This document shows, one piece after another, positions 1 to 9,420 of a stretch of 64,000 nt of DNA. Positions within the stretch are counted from its first letter, which is position 1. Every line of letters starts with the position of its first letter. The notes under the pieces were generated by a model. It did no database searches, was not told where the DNA came from, and saw only the letters and a program-made list of their open reading frames with translations. Source of the stretch: Effrenium voratum (lineage: Eukaryota > Sar > Dinophyceae > Suessiales > Symbiodiniaceae); NCBI GenBank assembly GCA_963377175.1, contig CAUJNA010000491.1, forward strand, positions 459,572-523,571, read 5' to 3'. Position numbers and translations under genes: made by a program.

Positions 1-75
1 GGGTTCCCTTTTAAACTCAGCTAGCCAAAAAAAGTTGATGCCTTGTTTTTCAGAGAAATCCACTGGGCATCTGAG
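1..75 (+). repeat. Family I element copy, cut by the window edge
   Basis: Starts GGGTTCCCTTTTAAA and continues through a CATCTGAG segment; the same arrangement recurs at 59266-59335. Only two copies are seen, so the ends of the element are uncertain. Confidence 0.4.
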
Positions 76-500
76 GCTGTGACCTCATTTTGTTTGGTGT
101 CAGAGGCACCAGCTCGGAGGACTGCAGCCTGGCCCGAGCCCCCACGGTAAGTATTCCTCGGCCATGAGGGCAATCGGCTCACAAGCAGCACACTGGGCAC
201 ACGTGTTTAGGTGCGTAGTCAAAAGCAGCTCAGTGTTTTTTTACTCTGGTTCTAGCAATAGTTGCTGATATGCTTTGAGACACACTAAAAGCTGACAAGA
301 TGTGACTTGCAGCCATGGTATGGCCGAGGCCGCCATTCCGAGCAGCAGTGCTTGCATTCAGGAATGTGTCGTAGTGAGAACAATTGACAATCCAACAAGT
401 CCAATTCAATAGTCCTTTCTCCAACTAAACTTACGTGTCACACTCCGGTATGGCAAGGGCAAGCATTCAAGCAAAATGTGCGAGAAGGTGGCTTGGAGAC

Positions 501-607
501 ACATGGGTATGGGTCAAATTAAACCACCAGGGGAACGCAGGTTTTAGTCCTTGGTTCCGTTTACCAGCGTTCCATTCTGGGTACCTATTTTTGACCCACA
601 GCCACAT
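501..607 (+). mobile_element. Family C introner-like element
   Basis: Inverted termini GGGTATGGGTC and GACCCACAGCC, flanked by the 4-bp duplication ACAT at 501-504 and 604-607. It fills nearly all of a putative 133-bp GT-AG intron (488-620) in front of the first kinesin exon. Confidence 0.75.
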
Positions 608-620
608 TTGGTACTGCAAG

Positions 621-694
621 CCAACCATGAGGCGAAGCAGGAACACATCTCCGTGGTGGCACGGCTGCGCCCATGTCCCAAGCCATCCTCAACG
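621..694 (+). CDS. Kinesin-9 (KIF6-like) motor, beta-1 exon
   Basis: Encodes the stretch ISVVARLRP, the first beta strand of a kinesin motor domain. The motor is an ATP-driven microtubule walker; the KIF6/KIF9 branch works in cilia and flagella (family knowledge). The exon opens after a CAAG acceptor behind a family C element and can end at a GT donor at 695. An upstream exon ending at 487 joins in frame but has no clear start codon. Later exons of the same gene lie at 2853-3703, 32360, 33948, 43211, 43693 and 43946, all on the plus strand and in protein order. The KIF6-like assignment rests on the spacing between P-loop and GIIPR, on GYDLL, and on the STCRFAQRV and NEERDPQLVI motifs further on. 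Confidence 0.65.
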
Positions 695-1209
695 GTGCCT
701 TGGCCGCATTTTGGATTCCGATTCTCGGGGGTCCAGCTGGTTTCTTCACAGGAGCTCCAGATTTTGTGTTGTAGGAAAAAGGGTTCTGAGTATTGAGTAA
801 TTCAAAGAAAGGTGTCTTTTGAGTTGCTGGAGGCAACATATGCTTCATACTTACTGACCACGGGACCAAAAGTCAGCTGCAGTTCCGGCAGCTTGGATTG
901 CAAGGCCTTCCTGAACACCTAGAGACCGCCAACCGATTCGCAGATGCGTCAAAAAGAGCAACATATGTGTTCGCCGGTGATGCAAACAAATGGTGACAGT
1001 CCTGAATCATAATTCAATGTGCGAAGTTTGGACTGCTGCAACCCAAGAAGTTACACGAAGTGAGACAGTAAAAGCTCCCACATTTCATCATAGCGGCAAT
1101 TGCTGGACAGTTCGGCATAGTTAGTTTACATTGCTTCATGTTGATCTGGTTTGGGTTGCAAAATGGACAGTGCGTCAAGCGGCATTTACCAACAGGCCGT
1201 GTGGACAGG

Positions 1210-1447
1210 ACAGATGGCGAGAACGATTCTTGGCGAGATGTTAACATCAGGTTCCCCCTCCATTGGAGTTGCATTTGTGGAAGGTTTGACCAAAGCTGAA
1301 GGAAGGGGTCTTTGTGCGTTGACAGCATCAAAGAACATGCACGAGCTCACCAACTCCAAAGAGCTTCCGCATTTGAAGAACCAAGTTCAAATGGCTGAAG
1401 GGCATTGCCGGCTGAAACTTTGGCGAGCAGCAACATTCCAAAGTTAA
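1210..1447 (+). CDS. Unidentified coding-like segment
   Basis: Open from about 1151 to a stop at 1447, with a composition typical of soluble protein (for example KNMHELTNSKELPHLKN). No family recognised. It lies between kinesin motor exons, so it may be an intronic bystander or an exon of an overlapping gene. Boundaries are not defined. Confidence 0.3.
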
Positions 1448-1934
1448 CTCCGGTAGCACATCTAGGTATTGGCTTCCGCTTTGTCACTGCTGCGGCAGCT
1501 TGCAGCAAGAAGCTTCCAACATACTGCGGCAACAAGAAGTGGAGTGGAGTGAGCTACACATTGCTGTCATATGCAATTGACGAGTTTCTTCTACAGGCAA
1601 CCAGTACCAAACTCAACATACTACAGCAACAAGAAGTCTTGCCCACCACGGAGTAGTGCACAAACAAGCTCCATCAACTTTCCGCAGAGTTCAAGTCACG
1701 CACCAGCCATCGAACACAATGTATTAGAGCACGCACAAGCGAGCCCGCGATCCAGACATATCAAAGCGTCATGCTTGCCGGCATGTTGTTGCGCATGACC
1801 TTGGAAGTCGACCCCTGATACCGGAAAGATTCATGTGCGACAAATAACATGGCCAACAAAGTAGGCGCGCAAGGTTGTGAATACATGTTTTCGCGTATGG
1901 TTCTTTCTGCGCAAACGTGGCGGGGGTACTTCAG

Positions 1935-2039
1935 GTACGAGTCGCTGATAAGGAGCTGGTGGTGCAGGTGCCGCGAGGCTGGTCAAGAGCACGCGGGCTG
2001 ATTGCAGCTCACAGTGTAGGAGATATTGTTGCTTTAGAT
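1935..2039 (+). CDS. Exon, possibly kinesin (VRVADKELVVQVPRG)
   Basis: Runs from a TTCAG acceptor to a perfect GTGAGT donor at 2040. Position and pattern (hydrophobic beta strand, then VPRG) suit the part of a KIF6/9 motor between beta-1 and the FGPDA segment, but the second half does not match that family clearly. It could belong to another gene. Confidence 0.45.
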
Positions 2040-2150
2040 GTGAGTGTGGGTCAAAATTAAACCACCGGGGGACCGCAGGTTTTAGTCCTTGGTTCCATTT
2101 ACCAGGGTTCCATTTTGGGGTTACCCAATTTTTGACCTGCAGCGTGGGCT
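2040..2150 (+). mobile_element. Family C element inside a 140-bp intron
   Basis: Carries the C consensus core (CCGCAGGTTTTAGTCC, CAGGGTTCCATTTTGG). The intron runs from GTGAGT at 2040 to a CGAG acceptor at 2179. The right terminus is degenerate and no target duplication is seen. Confidence 0.65.
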
Positions 2151-2179
2151 TCTCCCTCTGCCCCTCTGCTTTAAACGAG

Positions 2180-2333
2180 TGGGTCGACACGGTGCTTGTC
2201 CAGCTCGGTGGCCTGCCGGCCTTGCTAAACGATGTTGCTTGTCCCCCAGCGAAAGCACACAGGCAGTCATGGTCAATCTCCTGGCATCGTTTTGCAAACT
2301 GATGAATGGAGCCGACAAGCTGCGTCACGAATG
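2180..2333 (+). CDS. Unidentified exon
   Basis: Bounded by the acceptor at 2179 and a GTGAGT donor at 2334. The last part reads STQAVMVNLLASFCKLMNG, which looks like a helix; the first part reads better in a different frame (LVQLGGLPALL), so either there is a frameshift or the acceptor is wrong. No family assigned. Confidence 0.45.
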
Positions 2334-2443
2334 GTGAGTTCTACTCATGCTGTTTGGGGTCAACGCTGGTGGAACTGTTGTTTGTTGCACTTGATTGTTC
2401 CTTGCGGAGTGTTTGCCAATGATTTCCATCGATTTCCATGTAG

Positions 2444-2523
2444 TCGCTTCCAAGGGCACCAGCGGTGGTTGCAGAGGTAGTGACACTATCAACAACCAGG
2501 TGGAGGAGTGCGCGAAAACGGCA
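2444..2523 (+). CDS. Unidentified exon ending at a GC donor
   Basis: Opens after CCATGTAG and stays open (SDTINNQVEECAKTA) to a GCAAGT donor at 2524. The next exon at 2681 joins in phase 0. Confidence 0.45.
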
Positions 2524-2545
2524 GCAAGTGACTTCAACCGTCTGG

Positions 2546-2667
2546 ATATGGCTGTGGTTGTCAAAGCCAACGGGATCCCATTTTGTGGGTAGGTGCACCA
2601 TTAATTTTAGTCTATAGTGGGGATTGGGATGTTCACTGGGGTACGGGATTTTGACCCATGGCCATAT
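2546..2667 (+). mobile_element. Family A introner-like element
   Basis: Termini GGCTGTGG and CCCATGGCC with ATAT on both sides. It occupies most of a 157-bp GC-AG intron (2524-2680). Confidence 0.75.
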
Positions 2668-2680
2668 TGGATCTCGAAAG

Positions 2681-2713
2681 CGCAGCAAGTCCTTTGAGCT
2701 GTTTGGAAGCATA
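2681..2713 (+). CDS. Short exon (RSKSFELFGSID)
   Basis: Follows the CGAAAG acceptor of the preceding intron and continues its frame; it runs into a family H element. Function unknown. Confidence 0.35.
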
Positions 2714-2817
2714 GATGTCCCTTTTAGGTTAGTTTGATTAGAAATAGACCGCGCTGGTCAGATTGGTTTCATTCCATTTACCAGCGCCATCTATTTTGCC
2801 AAAAGGCCACCTATGTT
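2712..2817 (+). repeat. Family H element copy
   Basis: Begins TGTCCCTTTTAGGTTAG and ends GCCAAAAGGCCACCTATG, so the ends are roughly complementary. Related copies lie at 52719-52827 and 58919-59010. Confidence 0.55.
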
Positions 2818-2852
2818 TGGAAGAGTCTTCGTGTCACGCCATGGTTTGGCAG

Positions 2853-3029
2853 GTACAGTTTCCGCTTCGCTCGAGTCTTTGGACCAGATGCCGCGCAGCA
2901 GCAGGTCTTTGACTTCGTTGCGAAGGCGGGCGCCTTTGTGCTCCCTGGTTGTCCTGATCTGCGTGACATTCAGGACATGGTCCTGGGGGCCATGGATGGC
3001 GTCAACTGTTCCATCTTTGCTTATGGTCA
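2853..3029 (+). CDS. Kinesin-9 motor exon: FGPDA to FAYG
   Basis: Encodes FRFARVFGPDAAQQQVFD and then DGVNCSIFAYG, the classical run-up to the P-loop of kinesins. Compared with usual kinesins there are about 20 extra residues between the two motifs. It opens at a GGCAG acceptor and ends two bases into the Gln codon before a GTGTGAG donor. Joined to the next exon it gives FAYGQTGSGKT, which fixes the intron at 3030-3184 (155 bp, GT-AG). Confidence 0.85.
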
Positions 3030-3184
3030 GTGTGAGCCCCAGATGGGTGTGCTGGCTGATTTCATTTGGTAAATTTGTTCTGCAGCCACACCAGACGTTG
3101 GCCCGGGTTGCCCCGGGCATTCCATTTTGGGAACTCTGGCGAATGCTGAGACCTGGCAAGCTGCAAGTGCTGAGAGCACCTCAG

Positions 3185-3213
3185 GACTGGCAGTGGCAAG
3201 ACTCACACCATAT
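3185..3213 (+). CDS. Kinesin-9 motor micro-exon: P-loop TGSGKTHT
   Basis: A 29-base exon carrying the Walker A motif of the kinesin ATPase. With a GC donor at 3214 and an acceptor at 3386 it reads THTIYTEGGDHKDRGIIPR across the junction. That gives the same spacing between GKTxT and GIIPR as I recall for KIF6. Intron 3214-3386 is 173 bp, GC-AG. Confidence 0.85.
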
Positions 3214-3386
3214 GCAGCGAGCTGAGTGAAGTGCAGGGCCAAATTTTGCGGATTTGGTCATCACTGCGGAAGTAGTCCGGCGTTTGCTCATCGCCTCCAT
3301 TCAATGAAGCAGATTCTTGGATGGGGGAGCTGCTTTAGTTAATTGAAATTTGGCAAAGTCTGGTGTTGGCAGACATGGGCAGCCAG

Positions 3387-3461
3387 ACACCGAAGGTGGC
3401 GACCACAAGGATCGAGGCATCATCCCGCGCTCTCTGAACTGCTTGTTTGACGCAATCGATG
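3387..3461 (+). CDS. Kinesin-9 motor exon: GIIPRSL
   Basis: Encodes HKDRGIIPRSLNCLFDAID, the helix after the P-loop region. The exon is 75 bases and ends in phase 1 before a GC donor. The 80-bp intron (3462-3541) ends CCCAG and phase is kept into the next exon. Confidence 0.85.
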
Positions 3462-3541
3462 GCCAGATTCTTACACGTATGGACAGCACGCTCTGCTTGT
3501 CGAGTCAAGTTTGGCAGGGCTGCCAATGGCGTTCCTCCCAG

Positions 3542-3588
3542 GCCGACATGATGGAGTAGACTACAGTGTGTCCATGTCCTTCATTGAG
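3542..3588 (+). CDS. Kinesin-9 motor exon: YSVSMSFIE
   Basis: Encodes the strand normally written SYLEIYNE. It is 47 bases and ends exactly after the Glu codon at a GC donor; the 73-bp intron (3589-3661) ends CAAG. Three consecutive introns here use GC donors. Confidence 0.85.
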
Positions 3589-3661
3589 GCTGGGGAACTT
3601 TCAGTGCCATCTTGCCAGTCGGGCATGAATCCACATTCAGTTGCACTCATCGCTGCTCAAG

Positions 3662-3703
3662 GTTTACAAGGAAGTTGGGTACGACTTGCTCTCCAAGGAC
3701 ATT
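3662..3703 (+). CDS. Kinesin-9 motor exon: VYKEVGYDLLSKD
   Basis: Continues the previous exon in phase (SFIE then VYKEVGYDLLS), matching IYNExxYDLL of kinesins; GYDLL is the KIF6 form. The 3' end is not defined. A possible continuation, TYDPTGKPPDVQKRLDG near 3738-3790, is open but unproven. The expected S-S/T-R-S-H segment was not found downstream by eye. Confidence 0.8.
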
Positions 3704-3794
3704 ATGCGTTGCAATCTACAGGTTATTTTGACAGCCAGCCTACGATCCAACAGGAAAGCCACCAGACGTTCAGAAAAGGCTTGATGGCACTTGT

Positions 3795-4245
3795 TGATCA
3801 TAAATGTTTTTTCCAGACAATAGCGGCAGAGTCACAACAGCAGCTTCGTGCGTGGTGGGAAATGGTTCGACAAATTTCGGGAGGATCCTGCCAATCATTG
3901 CCATGACGTATTGCAAATCGGTCAGGCAATTGTGTTCCTGTCAGCTGGCAGTCATTGGGACAGCTACTGTTGATCACGAGGTTCGGACTTTGAAATGTTG
4001 GGTTTGAAGACATCCTGCCAAATGCACATTGGATTTTCCCCAAGGCTTGCTTGTTTGCAAGTCGACCCACACCAAGCATCCTTATTGTGGTGCCTTGGCT
4101 TGCTCCGCTGCTGCACACCGTCGAAGTCCTCCCAGGACTTCGGCCGCAACCAGGACTGACACCTAAGCCTCGCGGTCCGGCAGTCCGGCAGCCGACGTCT
4201 TTACGTCACTTCAGAGTGCTCTGGCCTCTTGCGACAACTGCCAGC
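3795..4245. other. Gap with no supportable gene
   Basis: Frames here are open only in short runs and none carries a motif I recognise. It is the beginning of what would be the 28-kb kinesin intron. Confidence 0.4.
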
Positions 4246-4250
4246 TTCAA

Positions 4251-4377
4251 CAGGGCTCCTTAAAAGAGATACATTTTGCCTTGCCATTTGAAACATGTTG
4301 CTTTTTTGTCCACCAAAATAAAGTTGGGAACCACCATTTACAAGGCACTGCTCAGGTGTATAATCCAAGGATCCCTG
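4251..4377 (+). mobile_element. Family E element
   Basis: Termini CAGGGCTCCTTA and AAGGATCCCTG; perfect 5-bp target duplication TTCAA at 4246-4250 and 4378-4382. Confidence 0.8.
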
Positions 4378-4852
4378 TTCAAGTCATTGAATCTATTATA
4401 TTAGAATACTTGGGGGCCAAAAGTCGTTGGATTCAAAACATCGACGCAGCCAGAATCGCCTCGTGCCTCTTGCAGGAGAGCTGGCCGACGGTTTCGGTCT
4501 CTTTGCAGAGCGGTGAGGCGGTCCTGCAAGGCCCGCGCTGCAAGCAAGTCGGCTGCCAGCTGCATGCGAAGCCCTCGTTTCATTGTGTTCACTTTGGCCT
4601 CTGTTTTGGATGTTCCGTGTTTGGCGGTGTAAATCCACGCCCCTTCGTTTGTGCCGGGAGTGGAAGATTCCTATGAGCCAGGCGATATGTTCAGATTGCG
4701 CCGATGTTGCTATGACATGTAGCAATGCACGCAGATGTGGCTCAACAGTAGTCTTTGCTTTGAGGCGGCAAGATGCCGCAAGTGCCACTGAAACCTTACT
4801 TCCAAGTCATCAATTCCAAATCCCAACATGTGGCATTTCATGCTGTCTTCAG

Positions 4853-5059
4853 CAAAAACATGAGTCAGAAAGGATTCCCATGGTTTTGCATCCAGAGCTT
4901 GCTGTGGACTTGACAACTAATCATGGCGTCGAAACTGCAGCCTGTCAGTCTATTTTGCGAAGTGATGTGCATTCTCCAGTTTTCGGCTTTGGAGAGCCAT
5001 GCAAGCCTAAGAGTGTGTACCAAAAACCCGCCGGACTAACATGGAAGCTCCCTCGTTGA
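4853..5059 (+). CDS. Unidentified coding-like exon
   Basis: Opens at a TGTCTTCAG acceptor and stays open to TGA at 5057-5059 (includes RIPMVLHPELAVDLTTNHG). No family recognised. It may end earlier at an unseen donor. Confidence 0.45.
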   Translation, partial: QKHESERIPMVLHPELAVDLTTNHGVETAACQSILRSDVHSPVFGFGEPCKPKSVYQKPAGLTWKLPR

Positions 5060-5100
5060 AAGACATTGGTTCCATCAGCGGCCTTCTGGGAGCTTCCATG
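5039..5100. repeat. 13-bp inverted repeat, potential hairpin
   Basis: CATGGAAGCTCCC is followed about 35 bases later by its exact complement GGGAGCTTCCATG. Confidence 0.5.
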
Positions 5101-5248
5101 CTAGTCTGAGGGAGTGTACTCAGCCGGTGCAGTTGAGAGACCAAGGTATGAGATCACAGGCTTTAGCCAGCTTGCCACGACCTTAGAGCAACTCCAACTG
5201 TCGACGTCTTGTTCACAAAAGCGTTGACCACATCGTTTGTGGATTATA

Positions 5249-5362
5249 CCCTGGGGTTCAAACCACCATTAAAACAATGGGGCTGTAATTCAACCACCAT
5301 TGGTTTTCCTAAGGATTGTCATCATCCAAATTGGCTCAACCTTTCTTTTAATGGGGGTACCC
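5249..5362 (+). repeat. Possible single-copy inverted-repeat element
   Basis: Left part GGGTTCAAACCACCATTAAA and right part TTTTAATGGGGGTACCC are roughly complementary, and the unit sits directly in front of an exon like the other introner-like elements. No second copy was found in the window. Confidence 0.35.
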
Positions 5363-5372
5363 TAGCGTATAG

Positions 5373-5493
5373 GCATCCTCACCGCATGCTTTTTGTTCTT
5401 GAGGACCCGGATGATGCAGCTGAGAAAGTTGGTATCCTCTTGGAGCAGCGCGGCTTTTGTGTCATCCCGGCAAACTTGGACTCGAGCGTCTTG
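5373..5493 (+). CDS. Unidentified exon (LEDPDDAAEKVGILLEQRG)
   Basis: Runs from a TAG acceptor to a GCAAGT donor, ending in phase 0. The text EQRGFCVIPANLD recalls the N-terminal strand of 2-oxoglutarate/Fe(II) oxygenases, but no HxD motif is visible, so this is only a suggestion. The next exon at 5631 joins in frame. Confidence 0.6.
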
Positions 5494-5505
5494 GCAAGTA
5501 GAACT

Positions 5506-5613
5506 AAGTGGCTGTGGGTCAAAAATGGGTACCCAAAATGGAACCCTGGTAAATGGAACCCAGGGCTAAAACAGGCGGTCCCCTGGTGGTTTCATTTTGA
5601 CCCACACCCAAGT
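5506..5613 (-). mobile_element. Family C introner-like element
   Basis: Flanked by AAGT on both sides. It makes up 104 of the 137 bases of intron 5494-5630 (GC-AG), leaving only about 33 bases that are not element. Confidence 0.85.
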
Positions 5614-5630
5614 GAGACACTTCGATCAAG

Positions 5631-5765
5631 GCCGAACGGGCACAGCGGAATTGGCGCATTGAGTTGGCTTGCCTCAAATGCGCAGACCAAGGCGTGGCTG
5701 AGATGGACATTCACTTGCTGAAAGACCTGGGATGCCTCCAGCGCACGCCAGAGGAGGCTTCCATG
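5631..5765 (+). CDS. Unidentified exon (continuation)
   Basis: Begins after a TCAAG acceptor in phase with the exon at 5373 and reads WRIELACLKCADQGVAEMD and HLLKDLGCLQRTPEEASM to a TGA at 5766. The true 3' splice point may be earlier. It is a clear coding stretch with no recognised domain. Confidence 0.6.
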
Positions 5766-5838
5766 TGATGGGGGCATATTGGGGCCCTTTGATCTCGGCA
5801 TTTTTGGCGCTAGGTTCTAGATGCCTACTTTGGGTCAG

Positions 5839-6035
5839 CTTCAACTTGGACCTACGAGCTGGAGCCGAGTGATGATGCGCCGGAGGCTCCAAGCGAGTCA
5901 ACTTCTCTCACAGATGCTTCCCAGCCCCATGTTTTGGGATCGGCGTCCGTGAACTGCCAGGACTTCGCAGGCCTGTATGCGTTGGACAGCGAGTTGCAAG
6001 AGATCGGCTGCATTGTCTCAGAGCCCAGACCTCAG
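5839..6035 (+). CDS. Unidentified exon, acidic Ser/Thr-rich
   Basis: Open from a GGTCAG acceptor to a GTCATT donor. The first half is acidic and Ser/Pro-rich (ELEPSDDAPEAPSEST), the second more globular (FAGLYALDSELQEIG). It probably belongs to the same gene as 5373-5765. Confidence 0.55.
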
Positions 6036-6046
6036 GTCATTCTGTC

Positions 6047-6145
6047 ATATGGCCATGGGGCATAACCTATGGCTCCATTCTGGGGTGGATGAACATCCAT
6101 GTACCACCTATTTCAGGGGTACAGGGTTTTGACCCACAGCCATAT
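6047..6145 (+). mobile_element. Family B introner-like element
   Basis: Shorter relative of family A (GGCCATGGGGCATA start, CCACAGCC end) with ATAT on both sides. It fills 95 of 129 bases of intron 6036-6164. Confidence 0.8.
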
Positions 6146-6164
6146 GCTTTGTCATGCGTCGAAG

Positions 6165-6284
6165 CAACTGCCAAGGGCTCAGATGTTCTCCCAGCGTGCG
6201 GTCAGCAGATCAGCCGGCCTCCTGCACTGTGACGAGATGTTCTTCGACGAGGAGCCAGAGGCTGGAACGATCTCGCAGCATTGA
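6165..6284 (+). CDS. Unidentified exon
   Basis: Follows the CGAAG acceptor; reads SRSAGLLHCDEMFFDEEPEA to a TGA at 6282. Likely part of the 5.4-7.0 kb gene. Confidence 0.45.
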   Translation, partial: QLPRAQMFSQRAVSRSAGLLHCDEMFFDEEPEAGTISQH

Positions 6285-6430
6285 ACCAGCGTGACGTGCT
6301 GTTCTCCGAGCATCGTTAGACCGGTAGGCAACTTTGGCAAATATCGATTGCGTTGCAAGGCTCATCTTCATTCTGGGATTCTGTCCCTCCCAATACATAG
6401 CATGAAATACTCTATTCTTGATGCTTGAAG

Positions 6431-6608
6431 AAGCTGGCGCAAGGAAGTGTTTGTTTGCCTGCGACAGGATGGTCCCAGGCTGTCTGATCCTTCAGAGGCA
6501 CGCCTGCTCGGATTCGAGCGAAAGCGGAGCGAGCAACTTGCGCAGGCTGCGCCATACCTGGCACACTGCACTCAGAGGAAGGCTGGCTGGGGCTCCGAAT
6601 GCCTGAAG
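6431..6608 (+). CDS. Unidentified exon, charged helical
   Basis: Reads SWRKEVFVCLRQDGPRLSDP then ERKRSEQLAQAAPYLAHCTQ without stops. No family recognised. The acceptor is CTTGAAG; the donor is unresolved. Confidence 0.5.
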
Positions 6609-6889
6609 TGCCCTCCCAGCTTTATAGTTGATGCTTGACGCCTGAATAAGACCAGTTCGGCGGATGTGTTGCCGAGCTATGGCAGAAATATAAGTTCTAC
6701 GGTTCTCGGAGTTGTCTGTCTTGCACAGGTAGTGCTGCTTTTCGCCTTCCAAGATACTGATGTCACCTTGCAGCCCAGGCAGGGACGTCTTGAATATTCG
6801 TGCGAAGGTCGAGCATGGAGTCCTGCTTGCTAACATTTTGCGCGGCTTGGTTCCGCACAGTGTGGCGTGGTGATGCCTACTCATTGCAG

Positions 6890-6998
6890 GTCAGATCTGT
6901 CCGATGCCATTGATGTGGACATCCCGGCCGGTAGCATCCTTGTCTGCCTGCATGAGGCTGTGGTCCTTTCCGTGGCTAGATCAAGCAGCTCGGCTTAA
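6890..6998 (+). CDS. Possible terminal exon
   Basis: From a TTGCAG acceptor it reads DLSDAIDVDIPAGSILVCLH and ends at TAA (6996-6998). Could be the 3' end of the gene whose exons start near 5.4 kb. Confidence 0.45.
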
Positions 6999-7422
6999 GG
7001 CGTGATTGCCTTCGACGGAAGATTTATTTGGCACGTCACAGTGCAAGTCCGCTTGGCAAGTCGCAAACGACTGGGACAGCCTTTGACCACGCCACAAAAC
7101 CGAGTACGTTGTTCTTCCAAGACCCACCGGGATCTTTTGTTTGATCAGTGTATTGGTTGATCTTCGGGAAACATCATCCCAGAGTGGAATGCTGCTGTTG
7201 CTGCCCTTGCATTCAGGCGTTGCGAAGATTCAGGAATGCCGGTAGAGTATAGATTCTCTCAGCCAGCGAGACTGCCCATCGAATTGCGTTGCAACCAAAG
7301 GTTTGCTGCTGCAGTTGGATCTGCTTCTAGAATGTGGTGGACAGCACAAGACCAAAGAGGACCCTTGCCGAAAAATGAAAGTCTGACTCATTCCAAAGTG
7401 AGCCTTATTGATGTTTTTCCAG

Positions 7423-7490
7423 GAGCTGCTGCCAGTGCCGAGCTCCTTGATGCGTCAGTGGCACGCCTAGCACCAGAGAGCATTGGCTAG
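7423..7490 (+). CDS. Small exon (GAAASAELLDASVARLAPES)
   Basis: Follows a strong TTTTTCCAG acceptor and runs to TAG at 7488. Unidentified. The 7000-7420 stretch before it holds no convincing coding sequence. Confidence 0.35.
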
Positions 7491-7720
7491 CACCAGTGTC
7501 CAGGCTTATGTCACGCCATGCGACGAGGTATGCCAAGATGATTGAAAGTGTCAAGGAGCCGCTGTTTGAGACATAGTCAAAGATATTGTCCCGTCATGTT
7601 TATGGGGGGCAAGCCATCCCTGCTTGACTGGTTCGTGATTTTCGTTCGCGGCTATATGGTTTGTAAGAACTCAGATTCACCTGGTGTGTGTGTGTGTGTA
7701 TGTGTGTGTTTGCTAGTCTT

Positions 7721-7848
7721 GTGGCCATGGGACAAGATCCAAATCGTACTCCCAGTGAACATCCCAATCCAAACACTAAAATAGGTACTAAAATGGGTGG
7801 TTAATTCACCTACCAACCAAAATGGGATCCCAAAAAAGTTTTGACAAC
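7721..7848 (-). mobile_element. Family A element
   Basis: Reverse-orientation copy with diverged ends (GGCCATGGGACAAG, GTTTTGACAACA); no clean target duplication. Confidence 0.65.
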
Positions 7849-7871
7849 AAATGCCTTGTGAGTTTCTGCAG

Positions 7872-7942
7872 GATTCCGCGCCCAGTGATGCGCCGATGCT
7901 GTCTTTGAAAGATGCGCTCCCTGGCCGGATTCAACTCAAGTG
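7872..7942 (+). CDS. Small exon after a family A element
   Basis: From TTCTGCAG it reads SAPSDAPMLSLKDALPGRIQ, then a TGA at 7941. Unidentified. Confidence 0.45.
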
Positions 7943-8422
7943 ACCCGACCTGGGGACGGATGGCAAACCAAACGGTGCGTCGCTGCGTCAAGTGATTTCA
8001 GTGGAGAACCTGCTGTGTGGTGTCGTGCTTGTGTCCTGCTCCCACATTGACTGCTGAAGTCTCCAAATCCGCTGGTCTAAATTCTGAAGCGTTTGAGCCA
8101 TTCCAACGGTTTGCTTGTAATTATCCACTGCCTCTTCATTGTTCTACGTGTGGCTGTGGTATTGAATGGCGGCAAGGGCAGGTGCGGTGCAGAATAAAGA
8201 ATATGCCTCACCTGTACTTTGTGGCAACAGCGGAGAATGCAAGCTAGTGCAGCTGCTGCAAAACTTGCATGTGCTGCTGAGCAATCCGTCATGAGCACGT
8301 CACTGCCCAGCAGGCACTTGGACCGCTCGGAGGGTATTTCCATTGTGCCCCGGTTGCATCATGGTGAGGAGGAGAACGGGGGAGGAGGAACTGTGCCTGA
8401 CACCCAATAGCTTGCCGTTGGG

Positions 8423-8536
8423 CAGGGCTCCTAAAAAGATACATTTTGCCCATTTGAAACATGGCTTTTTCCACCAAAATAAAGGGACACCACCATTTAC
8501 AAGGCAATGTTCAGGTGTATAACGCAAGGATCCCTG
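8423..8536 (+). mobile_element. Family E element
   Basis: CAGGGCTCCTAA and AAGGATCCCTG termini; the flanking duplication is imperfect. Confidence 0.75.
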
Positions 8537-8578
8537 TATTGGGGCTTGAGTCACACCTGCAAATCCCCTCGCTTTGAG

Positions 8579-8660
8579 GTCTCGCTTTTCACGGAGCTTC
8601 CTACGCTGCCACAGGACAACGGGCTTGGTGCAGCTGTCCAGGCAGACCTGCAGCTAGAAT
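8579..8660 (+). CDS. Small exon between E and C elements
   Basis: From TTTGAG it reads VSLFTELPTLPQDNGLGAAV and on to a GT at 8661. Unidentified, but its placement between two introner-like elements is typical of real exons here. Confidence 0.5.
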
Positions 8661-8680
8661 GTTGTGTATGTATAATCATA

Positions 8681-8786
8681 GAGGGTATGGGTCAAAATTA
8701 AACCACCAGAAAACCGCAGGTTGTAGTCCATGCTTCCATTTACCAGGGTTCCATTCTGGGTACCTAGTTTTGACCCACAGCCATAT
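8681..8786 (+). mobile_element. Family C element
   Basis: GGGTATGGGTC and GACCCACAGCC termini, nearly identical in core to the copy at 9716. Confidence 0.75.
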
Positions 8787-8827
8787 CATAATGGAATAAC
8801 GGTTGTTGTTTTTTGCCGGTCACATAG

Positions 8828-8920
8828 GTGCTTGTCGTTCCCGAAGCCCTTGGGGCCACAAAAGTTAAAAACAAATGGTCATTCGGGCAAGTGATCGGCA
8901 CTTCTGAAACTGTTTGCTGA
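8828..8920 (+). CDS. Small exon (VLVVPEALGATKVKNKWSFG)
   Basis: From CACATAG it is open to TGA at 8918-8920. Clearly protein-like, family unknown. Confidence 0.5.
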   Translation: MLVVPEALGATKVKNKWSFGQVIGTSETVC

Positions 8921-9057
8921 ATCATGTTTGTCATGATGCCCAAAATGTGCTTGTCTTCGGGCGCATGAGGCTGCTGTTTTTTTCTTGGCAAAACATGCTT
9001 TCACGGACTTCCAATGTTCGATCAAGCACCTATAAGACAATTTCCTGTGTTGAACAG

Positions 9058-9195
9058 ATGGTGTTTATCTTCTTCTGTCTGTTCCGCAAGGCCTCACTGC
9101 TGGGTGGCTTGGACACCGTGCGGGAGGTGGTTCAGCCTCCCAAAACTGCGCGGCTAGGGGAGTCGCCGACGCCTGAGAATCAAGCGGAGGGGTGA
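9058..9195 (+). CDS. Unidentified exon ending in a stop
   Basis: From TTGAACAG it reads SLLGGLDTVREVVQPPKTAR and stops at 9193-9195. May be a terminal exon. Confidence 0.4.
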   Translation: MVFIFFCLFRKASLLGGLDTVREVVQPPKTARLGESPTPENQAEG

Positions 9196-9420
9196 TGCGA
9201 TGCACCAAAATTACCTTCCTGGCGAGATAGGGGTGATTGCCAGGTGTTGATCATGAGTAGGATCGATACAAAACCTGGAGATCAACACTGGTCAAAGAAC
9301 ACATTTCCCAACGGGTGCGTGATTTTTTGATGCCCTCAAAAACCGCTTGGCCCATGCTCTTTGGCTTGACTCTAGTCCTTTGTTCCCCCAGCCTTTTCAG
9401 GCTTCAAGCAGAGTGGAGAT

